Source: CAVTOO01 sp963736355 (GTDB lineage Bacteria > Pseudomonadota > Alphaproteobacteria > Rhizobiales > Xanthobacteraceae). From it: a stretch of DNA of 64,000 bases. How positions within the stretch are numbered: the first letter of the stretch is position 1; every line of letters starts with the position of its first letter. The notes below the pieces were generated by a model, which worked only from the letters and a program-made list of their open reading frames with translations, had not been told where the DNA came from and did not search any database. Both the position numbers and the translations under genes were made by a program. This document shows, piece by piece, positions 1-6,916 of the stretch. The stretch lies in the NCBI GenBank assembly GCA_963736355.1, contig CAVTOO010000009.1, positions 62,001 to 126,000 of the forward strand. Reading direction: 5' to 3'.

Positions 1-473
1 TAGAGGAGTGCGTTGGACGGCGACATCCATGCATGCGGATTGGGCTTGCCGGTGTAGGGACCTTCGGTGATGCCCATCGGCTCGATGCCGTCCGTCAGAA
101 TGACGCCGGGTACTTCCTTGATGTTCTCGAAGAACTTCTCGAACCAGCGTTCAAGATTGAAGCCGTTCCACAGCACCAGATCGGCAGCCTGCGCCCGCAC
201 GATGTCGAGGGGAGTGGGTTGATAGTCGTGGATCTCGGCGCCGGGCTTGGTGATCGACTCGACGATAGCGCGATCGCCCGCGACGTTCTGCGCGATGTCC
301 TGGATGACGGTGAAGGTCGTCACCACCCGGAAGGGCTTGGTGCGGGCGGGCGACTGCGCCCGAACCGTGTCAGCCGCCGGTAGGATCGCCAGAAGGGCGC
401 CTGCCAGCATCGCGACGGCCGAGCGTCGGGACAGGCTGAAACGGGCCAAGCGGACCAAGGGTGGGAAGTCCAT
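1..473 (-). CDS. Metal (Mn/Zn-type) ABC transporter substrate-binding protein, partial
   Basis: Only the N-terminal ~157 residues are present; the gene runs off the left edge. The product is a periplasmic metal-binding protein of the ZnuA/SitA/PsaA class that would deliver Mn2+ or Zn2+ to an ABC importer. The N-terminus is long and carries SRRSAVAMLAGALLAI, a signal peptide with a possible Tat twin arginine. Two expected metal-ligand histidines lie in HDYQPTPLD and NPHAWMSPSN. The ATG follows a good GGAGG ribosome-binding site. The Mur/Fur-type operator 48 bp upstream favours manganese (sitA/mntC-like) over zinc. That is inference, because the rest of the operon is outside the window. Confidence 0.85.
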   Translation of the reverse strand, partial: MDFPPLVRLARFSLSRRSAVAMLAGALLAILPAADTVRAQSPARTKPFRVVTTFTVIQDIAQNVAGDRAIVESITKPGAEIHDYQPTPLDIVRAQAADLVLWNGFNLERWFEKFFENIKEVPGVILTDGIEPMGITEGPYTGKPNPHAWMSPSNALL

Positions 474-520
474 GCACGCACCTCCAGAGAGCGGGCTTCG
501 CGATTGTCCGCTACTTGCTA

Positions 521-537
521 TTGCAAATCATTCGCAA
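521..537 (-). promoter_or_regulatory. Mur/Fur-type operator (manganese-responsive site)
   Basis: TTGCAAATCATTCGCAA is an almost perfect inverted repeat (arms of 8 with one mismatch around a central C). It resembles the alphaproteobacterial Mur (Fur-like) box of the TGCAAATnATTTGCA type. It overlaps the last base of the -10 element of the promoter for the metal-binding protein gene and extends over the likely start of transcription, a position suited to repression. Family knowledge: Mur represses sitABCD with Mn2+ in rhizobia. Confidence 0.6.
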
Positions 538-565
538 CAATGAGGTGAGGGAGGACGATTGTCAA
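537..565 (-). promoter_or_regulatory. Sigma-70-type promoter of the metal-binding protein gene
   Basis: On the minus strand a perfect TTGACA (560..565) is followed by a 17-bp spacer and CATTGT (537..542), which matches three of six positions of the -10 consensus. It lies 64-92 bp upstream of the ATG at 473 and abuts the inverted repeat at 521..537. Prediction from motif and spacing only. Confidence 0.5.
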
Positions 566-711
566 GGGTCGTCGCCGACAAGGAAAAGCCGCCGAACCAT
601 GAGGGTCGACGGCTTCAGGATCGAATTCGTCTGCAAACCTGGAGGAGCTTCAGGCGGGGCATCGCCAGTCAGCTATCAAGTCACATGAAGAAAGTGAGAC
701 AACGATCTGGT

Positions 712-725
712 GATAAATATTTATC
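712..725. repeat. Perfect 14-bp AT palindrome at a gene end
   Basis: GATAAATATTTATC is a perfect palindrome in otherwise GC-rich DNA. It includes the TAA stop codon of the small secreted protein gene on the minus strand. No T-run follows, so it does not look like a classical intrinsic terminator. Confidence 0.4.
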
Positions 726-978
726 GGCGCTCGGCGGAGACGAGACGGACCTGCTGCTGCGGCACCGCTCTGTTGGAGGCGTTACGCAGGCAGCCATTCT
801 CGAAGTAGGGCCAGGCCTTCTGCGAGCATTCGGTGCCAATCGGCCGGATGTCGAGGCGATCGGCTTTCTTGGCGGCGGAGGGCACAGAGGCGTCAACCTG
901 CGTGGCAAAGCCCGGCATCACGGCGATGGCGGCGGCAATCACGGCAGCGGCGGCAATGGCCGAAAGCGTCTTGAGCAT
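721..978 (-). CDS. Small secreted protein of unknown function
   Basis: 85 residues. An N-terminal signal peptide (MLKTLSAIAAAAVIAAAIAV) ends near GFATQVDA. The mature part of about 60 residues contains two cysteines, in GTECSQKAWPYF and ENGCLRN, that could form a disulphide. This layout is typical of short periplasmic proteins of Bradyrhizobium relatives, but I cannot assign a function. The ATG at 978 was chosen over one at 1020 because it is preceded by AAGGGG and starts the signal peptide directly. Its neighbours on both sides are transcribed separately. Confidence 0.7.
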   Translation of the reverse strand: MLKTLSAIAAAAVIAAAIAVMPGFATQVDASVPSAAKKADRLDIRPIGTECSQKAWPYFENGCLRNASNRAVPQQQVRLVSAERR

Positions 979-1159
979 GGTCTGTCCCCTTCGTTGATCG
1001 AGCCCATCCGGCCCTTTCATTGAATAAGACGCGCTGCCCGGGCCTGGGGTTCATGCCCTGTGCGGAATATTTAACGATGAGGTGGCGGGGTGGGGCCGGG
1101 AGCCCCCGGCACCACCAAGGGCGGGTTTTACTTTGGCGATTCATGGGCTAGACGGGGGT

Positions 1160-1657
1160 ATGCCTCGTATCGCGCTTTACCCCGGTTCCTTCGACCCTGT
1201 GACCAACGGCCATCTCGACGTGGTGCGCCACGCCGTAGCGCTGGCCGACACGCTGGTCGTTGCCATCGGCGTGCATCCGGGCAAGGCGCCGCTGTTTGCG
1301 ACCGAAGACCGTCTGGCGATGATCCGCGAGGCGTTCCAGCCCGTTGCGGCCAAGGCCTCCTGCAAGCTCGACTGCGTCACCTTCGACGACCTCGTCGTGA
1401 ATGCCGCCAAGCGCGCCGGCGCGACGCTTCTGATCCGCGGACTGCGAGACGGAACCGATCTTGATTACGAGATGCAGATGGCCGGCATGAACGAGGCCAT
1501 GGCCCCGCAGCTTCACACGATCTTCGTTCCCGCTTCGGCGACCGTGCGCCCGATCACCGCCACTTTGGTGCGCCAGATTGCCGGTATGGGCGGCGACGTC
1601 TCCGCCTTTGTTCCGGCCGCAGTCGCTTCGCGGCTGAAGACGAAGTTTGGTCGCTGA
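1160..1657 (+). CDS. coaD: Phosphopantetheine adenylyltransferase
   Basis: 165 residues, the usual length of the family. CoaD transfers AMP from ATP to 4'-phosphopantetheine to make dephospho-CoA, the fourth step of CoA synthesis, in the cytoplasm. The nucleotidyltransferase signature YPGSFDPVTNGHLD is at residues ~7-20, followed by the LIRGLRDGTDLDYEMQMA block around residue 95. The C-terminal substrate loop reads RPITATLVRQIA, where many relatives have SSS/SST. The ATG at 1160 starts right at the conserved MPRIALYPGSFDP. Two cyclophilin genes follow on the same strand, so co-transcription is possible. Confidence 0.95.
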   Translation: MPRIALYPGSFDPVTNGHLDVVRHAVALADTLVVAIGVHPGKAPLFATEDRLAMIREAFQPVAAKASCKLDCVTFDDLVVNAAKRAGATLLIRGLRDGTDLDYEMQMAGMNEAMAPQLHTIFVPASATVRPITATLVRQIAGMGGDVSAFVPAAVASRLKTKFGR

Positions 1658-1706
1658 CCCCGGTTTCCCGTTTACACCTCACCGTTCGCACCTACATGGA
1701 GATCGC

Positions 1707-2249
1707 ATGATCCGGATTTTTGCCATCGCGGCGTTTCTCGTCCTGAGCCTGCCGGCACTCGCCCAGCAATTGCCCGCTAATCTCGACAAGCAGAACGCTA
1801 TCGTCATCGACACCACGCAGGGGCGCGTGGTTGTACGGCTGCGGCCGGATCTCGCGCCAAAGCACGTCGAGCGCATCAAGCTTCTGGTCAAGGAGGGCTA
1901 TTACAACAACGTGCCGTTCCATCGCGTCATCGACGGTTTCATGGCCCAGACCGGCGACGGCCAGTTCGGCAACGGCACCGGCGGCTCGAAATATCCCAAC
2001 GTACCGGCCGAATTCACTGCGACGCCCTTCCGTCGCGGCGTTCTTGGCATGGCGCGATCGAACGATCCGAACTCCGCCAATTCGCAGTTCTTCATCATGT
2101 TCGCGGAGGGTTCGTTCCTCAACGGCAAGTACACCGTCGCCGGTGAGGTTGTTTCCGGCATGGAGGTTGTCGACAAGCTCAAGCGCGGCGAGCCCGTGCA
2201 GAACCCGGACAAGATGGTCCGCGTTCAACTCGCGACCGACGTGAAGTAG
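1707..2249 (+). CDS. Periplasmic peptidyl-prolyl cis-trans isomerase (cyclophilin type)
   Basis: 180 residues with a cleavable signal peptide (MIRIFAIAAFLVLSLPALAQ), so it should act in the periplasm as a proline isomerase during protein folding. The cyclophilin core is clear: FHRVIDGFMAQTGD, then FGNGTGGS, RGVLGMARSNDPNSANSQFF and the closing GEPVQNP. The ATG at 1707 begins the signal peptide. It is paralogous to the cytoplasmic cyclophilin at 2685..3137, with one small secreted protein gene between them. Confidence 0.93.
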   Translation: MIRIFAIAAFLVLSLPALAQQLPANLDKQNAIVIDTTQGRVVVRLRPDLAPKHVERIKLLVKEGYYNNVPFHRVIDGFMAQTGDGQFGNGTGGSKYPNVPAEFTATPFRRGVLGMARSNDPNSANSQFFIMFAEGSFLNGKYTVAGEVVSGMEVVDKLKRGEPVQNPDKMVRVQLATDVK

Positions 2250-2255
2250 CCAAGT

Positions 2256-2654
2256 ATGCGGCGGATGATGGCCCTCGCGCTGGTCATTCCGCTCGCTTGC
2301 GCTGCCTTGCCGGCCCACGCCCAGCAGGCCAAGGGCGGTCCCATCAATACGCTGCAGCAGATGTACGATCGAATTGGATCCTGCTGGCGCAACCCTGACC
2401 TTCCTCCCGGCGATCCGGGGGCGCAGATCACGGTCAGGTTCAGTTTGAAACGAAACGGAGAGTTGATCGGCGAGCCGAACATTACTTACGAGACGGAATA
2501 TGTTTCGCCCGAGAAGCGACAGATGTTCCGCTCTGCGGTGATCGAGGCCTTGCAACGCTGTATACCGTTGCCGATCAGCGACGGACTTGGAAATGCAATT
2601 GCCGGCCGCCCCATCGCGTTCAGGTTTGACGCCCGGCGAATGAATTCAATCTAA
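2256..2654 (+). CDS. Small secreted protein, TonB/TolA C-domain-like
   Basis: 132 residues, starting 6 bp after the periplasmic cyclophilin stop and so probably in the same operon. It has a signal peptide ending near AHAQQ. The mature domain has one cysteine near the start (GSCWRNP) and one near the end (LQRCIPLPI), with a strand pattern ITVRFSLKRNGELIGEPNI. This resembles the TonB/TolA C-terminal fold found in small Rhizobiales periplasmic proteins. The family assignment is inference from pattern. Its place between two cyclophilin genes suggests an envelope role, but no function can be given. Confidence 0.75.
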   Translation: MRRMMALALVIPLACAALPAHAQQAKGGPINTLQQMYDRIGSCWRNPDLPPGDPGAQITVRFSLKRNGELIGEPNITYETEYVSPEKRQMFRSAVIEALQRCIPLPISDGLGNAIAGRPIAFRFDARRMNSI

Positions 2655-2684
2655 AACGAACGACGAAAGAAAAGAGAAGGTACC

Positions 2685-3137
2685 ATGGCAGACACCAACA
2701 CGTTGATCCTCGAAACCACGCAAGGCCCCGTCACCATCGAGATGCGGCCCGATCTCGCGCCCGGCCACGTCGCGCGCATCAAGGAGCTCGTCAAAGAGGG
2801 CTTCTATGACGGCATCGTGTTCCATCGCGTGATCGATGGATTCATGGCGCAGACCGGATGCCCGCACGGCACCGGCACCGGCGGTTCGGGACAGAAGCTG
2901 AAGGCGGAATTCAACGCCGAGCCGCATGTGCGCGGCACGGTGTCGATGGCGCGCGCGGCCAATCCCGATTCCGGCGACAGCCAGTTCTTCATCTGCTTCG
3001 ACGACGCGAGCTTCCTCGACAAGCAATATACCGTGTGGGGCAAGGTCACCGCTGGCATGGACAATGTCGACAAGATCAAGCGTGGCGAGCCGGTCAACAA
3101 TCCCGACAAGATCGTGTCCGCCAAGATGGCCGATTAA
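2685..3137 (+). CDS. Cytoplasmic peptidyl-prolyl cis-trans isomerase (cyclophilin)
   Basis: 150 residues and no signal peptide, so cytoplasmic. It is a compact bacterial cyclophilin with FHRVIDGFMAQTGCPHGTGTGGS, VSMARAANPDSGDSQFFIC and VWGKVTAGMDNVDKI. It catalyses cis-trans isomerisation of Xaa-Pro bonds. The start follows a purine-rich GAAAAGAGAAGG ribosome-binding stretch. It resembles PpiB-type enzymes, but the exact paralogue name is not certain. queA follows after a gap that holds a short palindromic repeat. Confidence 0.94.
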   Translation: MADTNTLILETTQGPVTIEMRPDLAPGHVARIKELVKEGFYDGIVFHRVIDGFMAQTGCPHGTGTGGSGQKLKAEFNAEPHVRGTVSMARAANPDSGDSQFFICFDDASFLDKQYTVWGKVTAGMDNVDKIKRGEPVNNPDKIVSAKMAD

Positions 3138-3160
3138 GACTATTGGTTGATGTTCTCGTC

Positions 3161-3183
3161 ATGGCCGGGCTTGTCCCGGCCAT
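3161..3183. repeat. Dispersed REP-like palindrome
   Basis: A near-perfect inverted repeat, ATGGCCGGG-CTTGT-CCCGGCCAT, sits between the cyclophilin and queA genes. The same motif (GGCCGGGCTTGTCCCGGCC) is a well-known dispersed intergenic element in Bradyrhizobium and relatives. It may form an mRNA hairpin but has no T-run. Confidence 0.6.
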
Positions 3184-3207
3184 TTCGATTCAATAGTCAT
3201 GCTGATC

Positions 3208-4284
3208 ATGCGCACCGACCTGTTCGATTTTGAGCTGCCGCCCGATCGCATTGCGCTGCGACCGGCGCAGCCGCGCGACAGCGCCAGGCTTCTGGTGGTG
3301 CGGCCGGGACAGCCGCTTGAAGATCGTATCGTGCGCGATCTGCCGGACCTGCTGCGCGCCGGGGATCAGCTCGTGGTCAACGACACCAAGGTGATCGCGG
3401 CGCAGCTGGCAGGCCGCAGACTCGGCGGCGCTCAGGAAGCCAGGGTCGACGTCACGCTGATCAAGCGGCTGGATGGTTCACGCTGGCAGGCGCTGGTGAA
3501 GGGCGCGCGCAAGCTCGCGGTCGGCGACATGGTGCGCTTTGGCAGCGAGGGCAGGGTGTGCCTGCTCGGCCAGCTCGATGCGCGCGTCGAAGACAAGGGC
3601 GAGGCGGGCGAAGTGACGTTCGCCTTTACATTCCACGGCCCGGTGCTGGACCAGGCTATCGCCGACCTCGGCGTGCCGCCGCTGCCGCCTTACATCGCCG
3701 GCAAGCGCGCGACCGACGAGCGCGACGCCTCCGACTATCAAACGATGTTTGCGCAGACCGAAGGGGCGGTGGCCGCGCCGACTGCGGGCCTGCATTTTAC
3801 CGATGGCCTTCTGGATGCGCTGAAAGCGCGCGGCGTCGGCCTTCATCGCGTAACGCTGCATGTCGGCGCCGGGACTTTTTTGCCGGTCAAGGTCGAGGAT
3901 ACCTCCGAGCACAAGATGCACGCCGAATGGGGGCAAGTGTCGGCCGCGACCGCCGCCGCGCTGAATGCGGCACGCCGGCAGGGCGGCCGCGTGGTTGCCG
4001 TCGGCTCGACCTCGATGCGGCTTCTGGAAAGCGCGGCAACCGAGGACGGCACCATTGGCGCCTTTGCGGACGAAACTTCGATTTTCATCACGCCGGGCTA
4101 TCGTTTCCGGGCCGTCGATGTGGTGATGACGAACTTTCATCTGCCGCGCTCGACACTGGTGATGCTGATGTCGGCGTTCTCCGGCCGCGAGACCATGCTT
4201 GCAGCGTATGCCCATGCGATCGCCAGCGGCTATCGTTTCTATTCCTATGGCGATGCCTGCCTGTTGTTTCCGGCTGCGGCCTAG
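3208..4284 (+). CDS. queA: S-adenosylmethionine:tRNA ribosyltransferase-isomerase
   Basis: 358 residues, typical for QueA. The enzyme transfers and isomerises the ribosyl moiety of SAM onto preQ1 at tRNA position 34, giving epoxyqueuosine. Family blocks are evident: MRTDLFDFELPP at the start, LLRAGDQLVVNDTKVI, YQTMFAQTEGAVAAPTAGLH, LHVGAGTFLPVK and the C-terminal TNFHLPRSTLVMLMSAF. The ATG at 3208 matches the conserved family start; another in-frame ATG lies at 3199. tgt follows 16 bp downstream, so the two queuosine genes form an operon. Confidence 0.96.
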   Translation: MRTDLFDFELPPDRIALRPAQPRDSARLLVVRPGQPLEDRIVRDLPDLLRAGDQLVVNDTKVIAAQLAGRRLGGAQEARVDVTLIKRLDGSRWQALVKGARKLAVGDMVRFGSEGRVCLLGQLDARVEDKGEAGEVTFAFTFHGPVLDQAIADLGVPPLPPYIAGKRATDERDASDYQTMFAQTEGAVAAPTAGLHFTDGLLDALKARGVGLHRVTLHVGAGTFLPVKVEDTSEHKMHAEWGQVSAATAAALNAARRQGGRVVAVGSTSMRLLESAATEDGTIGAFADETSIFITPGYRFRAVDVVMTNFHLPRSTLVMLMSAFSGRETMLAAYAHAIASGYRFYSYGDACLLFPAAA

Positions 4285-4300
4285 GGGATAAGGCAGCGTC

Positions 4301-5431
4301 ATGACCGCACTCCCCCTCACGCTTTCGGCCACGGACGGCGCGGCCCGAACGGGAACGCTCGCAACGCCGCACGGCATCGTGCGGACGCCGGCCTTCATGC
4401 CCGTGGCGACACAGGGCGCGATGAAGGCGATCCACTGGCGCGAAATCCGCGACGCCGGCGCCGATATCGTGCTCGGCAATACCTATCATCTGATGTTGCG
4501 GCCGGGCGCCGAGCGCATTGCTTCGTTGGGTGGCTTGCACAAGTTTACAACCTGGAATGGCCCGATCCTGACCGACTCCGGCGGCTTTCAGGTGATGTCG
4601 CTCTCTCAGCTACGCAAGGTGAGCGAAGAGGGCGTCACATTCCGCTCCCATATCGACGGCGCGAGCGTGGACTTGTCGCCGGAGCGCGCCATCGAGATTC
4701 AACGGCTGCTCGGCTCCGACATCGTGATGCAGCTCGACGAATGCGTGCGCTTGCCGGCGACGCCGGCTGAGATCGAGCGGGCGATGCAATTGTCCTTGCG
4801 CTGGGCCGAACGCTGCAAGCGGGCTTTCGAGGGCGCGCCCTCAGGCTACATGCTGTTCGGAATCGTGCAGGGTGGCGATGTGCCGTCTCTGCGGCATGCG
4901 AGTGCGCAGGCGCTGACGCAGATGGGCTTCGACGGCTACGCGATCGGCGGGCTCGCGGTCGGCGAGCCGCAAGACGTCATGCTGCGGATGATCGAGGAGG
5001 TCGTACCGTCTCTGCCATCAGATCGCCCGCGCTATCTCATGGGCGTCGGCACGCCGGACGATCTGCTGCAGGCTGTGGCGCGCGGCATCGACATGTTCGA
5101 CTGCGTCATGCCATCGCGCAACGGGCGACATGGTTTGGCGTTCACGCGGCGGGGCCCGGTCAATCTGCGCAATGCACGCCATGCCGATGATCCACGTCCG
5201 CTCGACGAGGAGAGCGATTGGCCGGCCGCGCGCAATTATTCACGCGCCTACCTGCATCACCTGACCAAGGCGGGCGAGTTGCTTGGCGCGATGCTGCTGT
5301 CGGATATCAATATTGCCTATTATCAATCGCTGATGGGCGGCATGCGCTCAGCCATCGCAGCCGGAACATTCGCCGACTTCAGCACGAAGACGCGAGCGGC
5401 GTGGGACGCAGGCGACATTTCGCCGCGCTAG
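4301..5431 (+). CDS. tgt: tRNA-guanine transglycosylase lacking the zinc site
   Basis: 376 residues, a normal length. Tgt swaps guanine 34 of GUN-anticodon tRNAs for preQ1. The base-binding DSGGFQ, IVQGG and GGLAVGE motifs are present, and the catalytic nucleophile Asp is D267 in GIDMFDCVMPSRN. The zinc subdomain is odd: family members have Cys-Asp-Cys-Tyr-Thr-Cys and a His 26 residues later, but here residues 305-310 are SDWPAA and the His position is Ile336. All four zinc ligands are therefore replaced, although NYSRAYLHHL and the surrounding fold are kept. It forms an operon with queA. Confidence 0.95.
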   Translation: MTALPLTLSATDGAARTGTLATPHGIVRTPAFMPVATQGAMKAIHWREIRDAGADIVLGNTYHLMLRPGAERIASLGGLHKFTTWNGPILTDSGGFQVMSLSQLRKVSEEGVTFRSHIDGASVDLSPERAIEIQRLLGSDIVMQLDECVRLPATPAEIERAMQLSLRWAERCKRAFEGAPSGYMLFGIVQGGDVPSLRHASAQALTQMGFDGYAIGGLAVGEPQDVMLRMIEEVVPSLPSDRPRYLMGVGTPDDLLQAVARGIDMFDCVMPSRNGRHGLAFTRRGPVNLRNARHADDPRPLDEESDWPAARNYSRAYLHHLTKAGELLGAMLLSDINIAYYQSLMGGMRSAIAAGTFADFSTKTRAAWDAGDISPR

Positions 5432-5447
5432 ATCGTCCATGCTGGTG

Positions 5448-5666
5448 TCAGTGGCAGGCGACCGGGCGCTCGGTGGTGAATCCGCAGCCGCACTCATCGC
5501 ACGACCACAACGAGCGAATGGATCCCTGATCCATCAGCGCCGACGCCGTCGCCGCAAACATCTTCTCGCCGCAGAGCGGGCAGTTTGGGCGTATGTTGAC
5601 GCGCAAGTCTTTTACAAGCAAGTCGTGCGCGCGATCCGCATCGGAACGAACAGCATGGATCGGCAT
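5448..5666 (-). CDS. Small zinc-ribbon protein
   Basis: 72 residues, convergent with tgt (16-bp gap). It contains two Cys pairs, CPLC and CDECGCGF, spaced like a zinc ribbon: PNCPLCGEKMFAA, then SLWSCDECGCGF. No other domain is present. The ATG at 5666 is preceded by GGGAGG at good spacing; an upstream in-frame start at 5795 would add an unconserved-looking extension. Function unknown; it could be a nucleic-acid-binding or regulatory protein. Confidence 0.75.
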   Translation of the reverse strand: MPIHAVRSDADRAHDLLVKDLRVNIRPNCPLCGEKMFAATASALMDQGSIRSLWSCDECGCGFTTERPVACH

Positions 5667-5719
5667 GTGGGCCTCCCTGCTAACTGCGTTGATGGATGTC
5701 GCATACTGACTCGGTTCGG

Positions 5720-5732
5720 GTGACGATGTCAC
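5720..5732. promoter_or_regulatory. Interrupted palindrome upstream of the zinc-ribbon gene and cysK
   Basis: GTGAC-GAT-GTCAC is a perfect 5+3+5 inverted repeat in the divergent region between the zinc-ribbon gene and cysK. It has the size of an operator, but no regulator can be named and the match may be chance. Confidence 0.25.
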
Positions 5733-5923
5733 GACGCAAATGCGATCATTTGGCGATGATGCCGCGCGTGCGATGCAGCGGGAAAATGCATCCAAACAGA
5801 AAGAATTTCAAATTTTGCGCAGCTTTTGCCAAAATAGCGCGCATCCGGGGATTGCGAAGTGTGGCCCCGGATCTCATGCTGCCATCGTTCTGATGCAGTT
5901 CCCACTCGATTTGCAGGTTCCTC

Positions 5924-6902
5924 ATGTCGTCAGCCTCATCGTCCAGCTCCAAGCCCGGCCGCGGCCGTGTGTTCGATTCAATCGTCGATGCCATTGGCGA
6001 TACGCCGATCGTGCGGCTGAACCGTCTGCCGCAGAGCCGCGGGGTCAAGGCAACGATCCTGGCCAAGCTTGAATATTTCAATCCGGCCGGCAGCGTGAAG
6101 GATCGCATCGGCGCGGCGATGATCACGGCGATGGAGCAGTCGGGCGTCATCAAGCCCGATACGGTGCTGATCGAGCCGACATCCGGCAACACAGGAATTG
6201 CGCTTGCCTTCGTCGCGGCGGCGAAGGGATACCGGCTGAAACTTGTCATGCCGGAGTCGATGTCGCAGGAGCGGCGCAAGATGCTGGCCTTCCTCGGCGC
6301 CGAACTGGTGCTGACGCCGGCGACGCAAGGCATGAAGGGCGCCATCGCGACGGCGGAGGAGCTGGTTCGCACCACGCCCAATGCGGTGATGCCGCAGCAG
6401 TTCAAGAACCTCGCCAATCCCGACATTCACCGGCGCACCACGGCCGAGGAAATCTGGAACGACACCAATGGCGGAATCGACATTCTGGTTGCGGGCGTCG
6501 GCACCGGCGGCAGCATCACCGGCATCGGCCAGGTCCTGAAGCCGCGCAAGGCGTCGCTGCGCATTGTTGCTGTTGAACCGGAGGAAAGCCCGGTGCTGTC
6601 CGGCGGGCAGCCGGGACCGCACAAGATTCAGGGAATCGGCGCGGGCTTCGTCCCCGACATCCTCGACCGGTCGGTGATCGACGAAGTGGTGACCGTCAAC
6701 AGCACGACCGCGATCGAGACGTCGCGAGCACTCGCACGGACAGAGGGCATCGCGGGTGGCATTTCGTCGGGTGCAGCGATTGCGGCGGCTATGGCCGTCG
6801 GTTCGCGACCTGAGAATGCCGGCAAGACCATCGTTGTGATCGTGCCGTCGTTCTCGGAGCGCTATTTGTCGACGTTGCTGTTTGAGGGCATTGGCGTCGT
6901 AA
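5924..6902 (+). CDS. cysK: Cysteine synthase A (3' end frameshifted)
   Basis: A PLP enzyme that makes L-cysteine from O-acetylserine and sulphide. The PLP lysine is in NPAGSVKDR (around residue 56), the substrate loop is PTSGNTG, and the phosphate-binding loop is GVGTGGSITG. About 325 residues, as expected. The open frame does not stop after LLFEGI and would run on antisense to tctA, which is not credible. Removing one G near 6894 gives the ending FEGIAS with TAA at 6900..6902, 14 bp before the convergent tctA stop. I treat that as the true end. Confidence 0.93.
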
Positions 6903-6916
6903 GCGCGCCAATTTCC

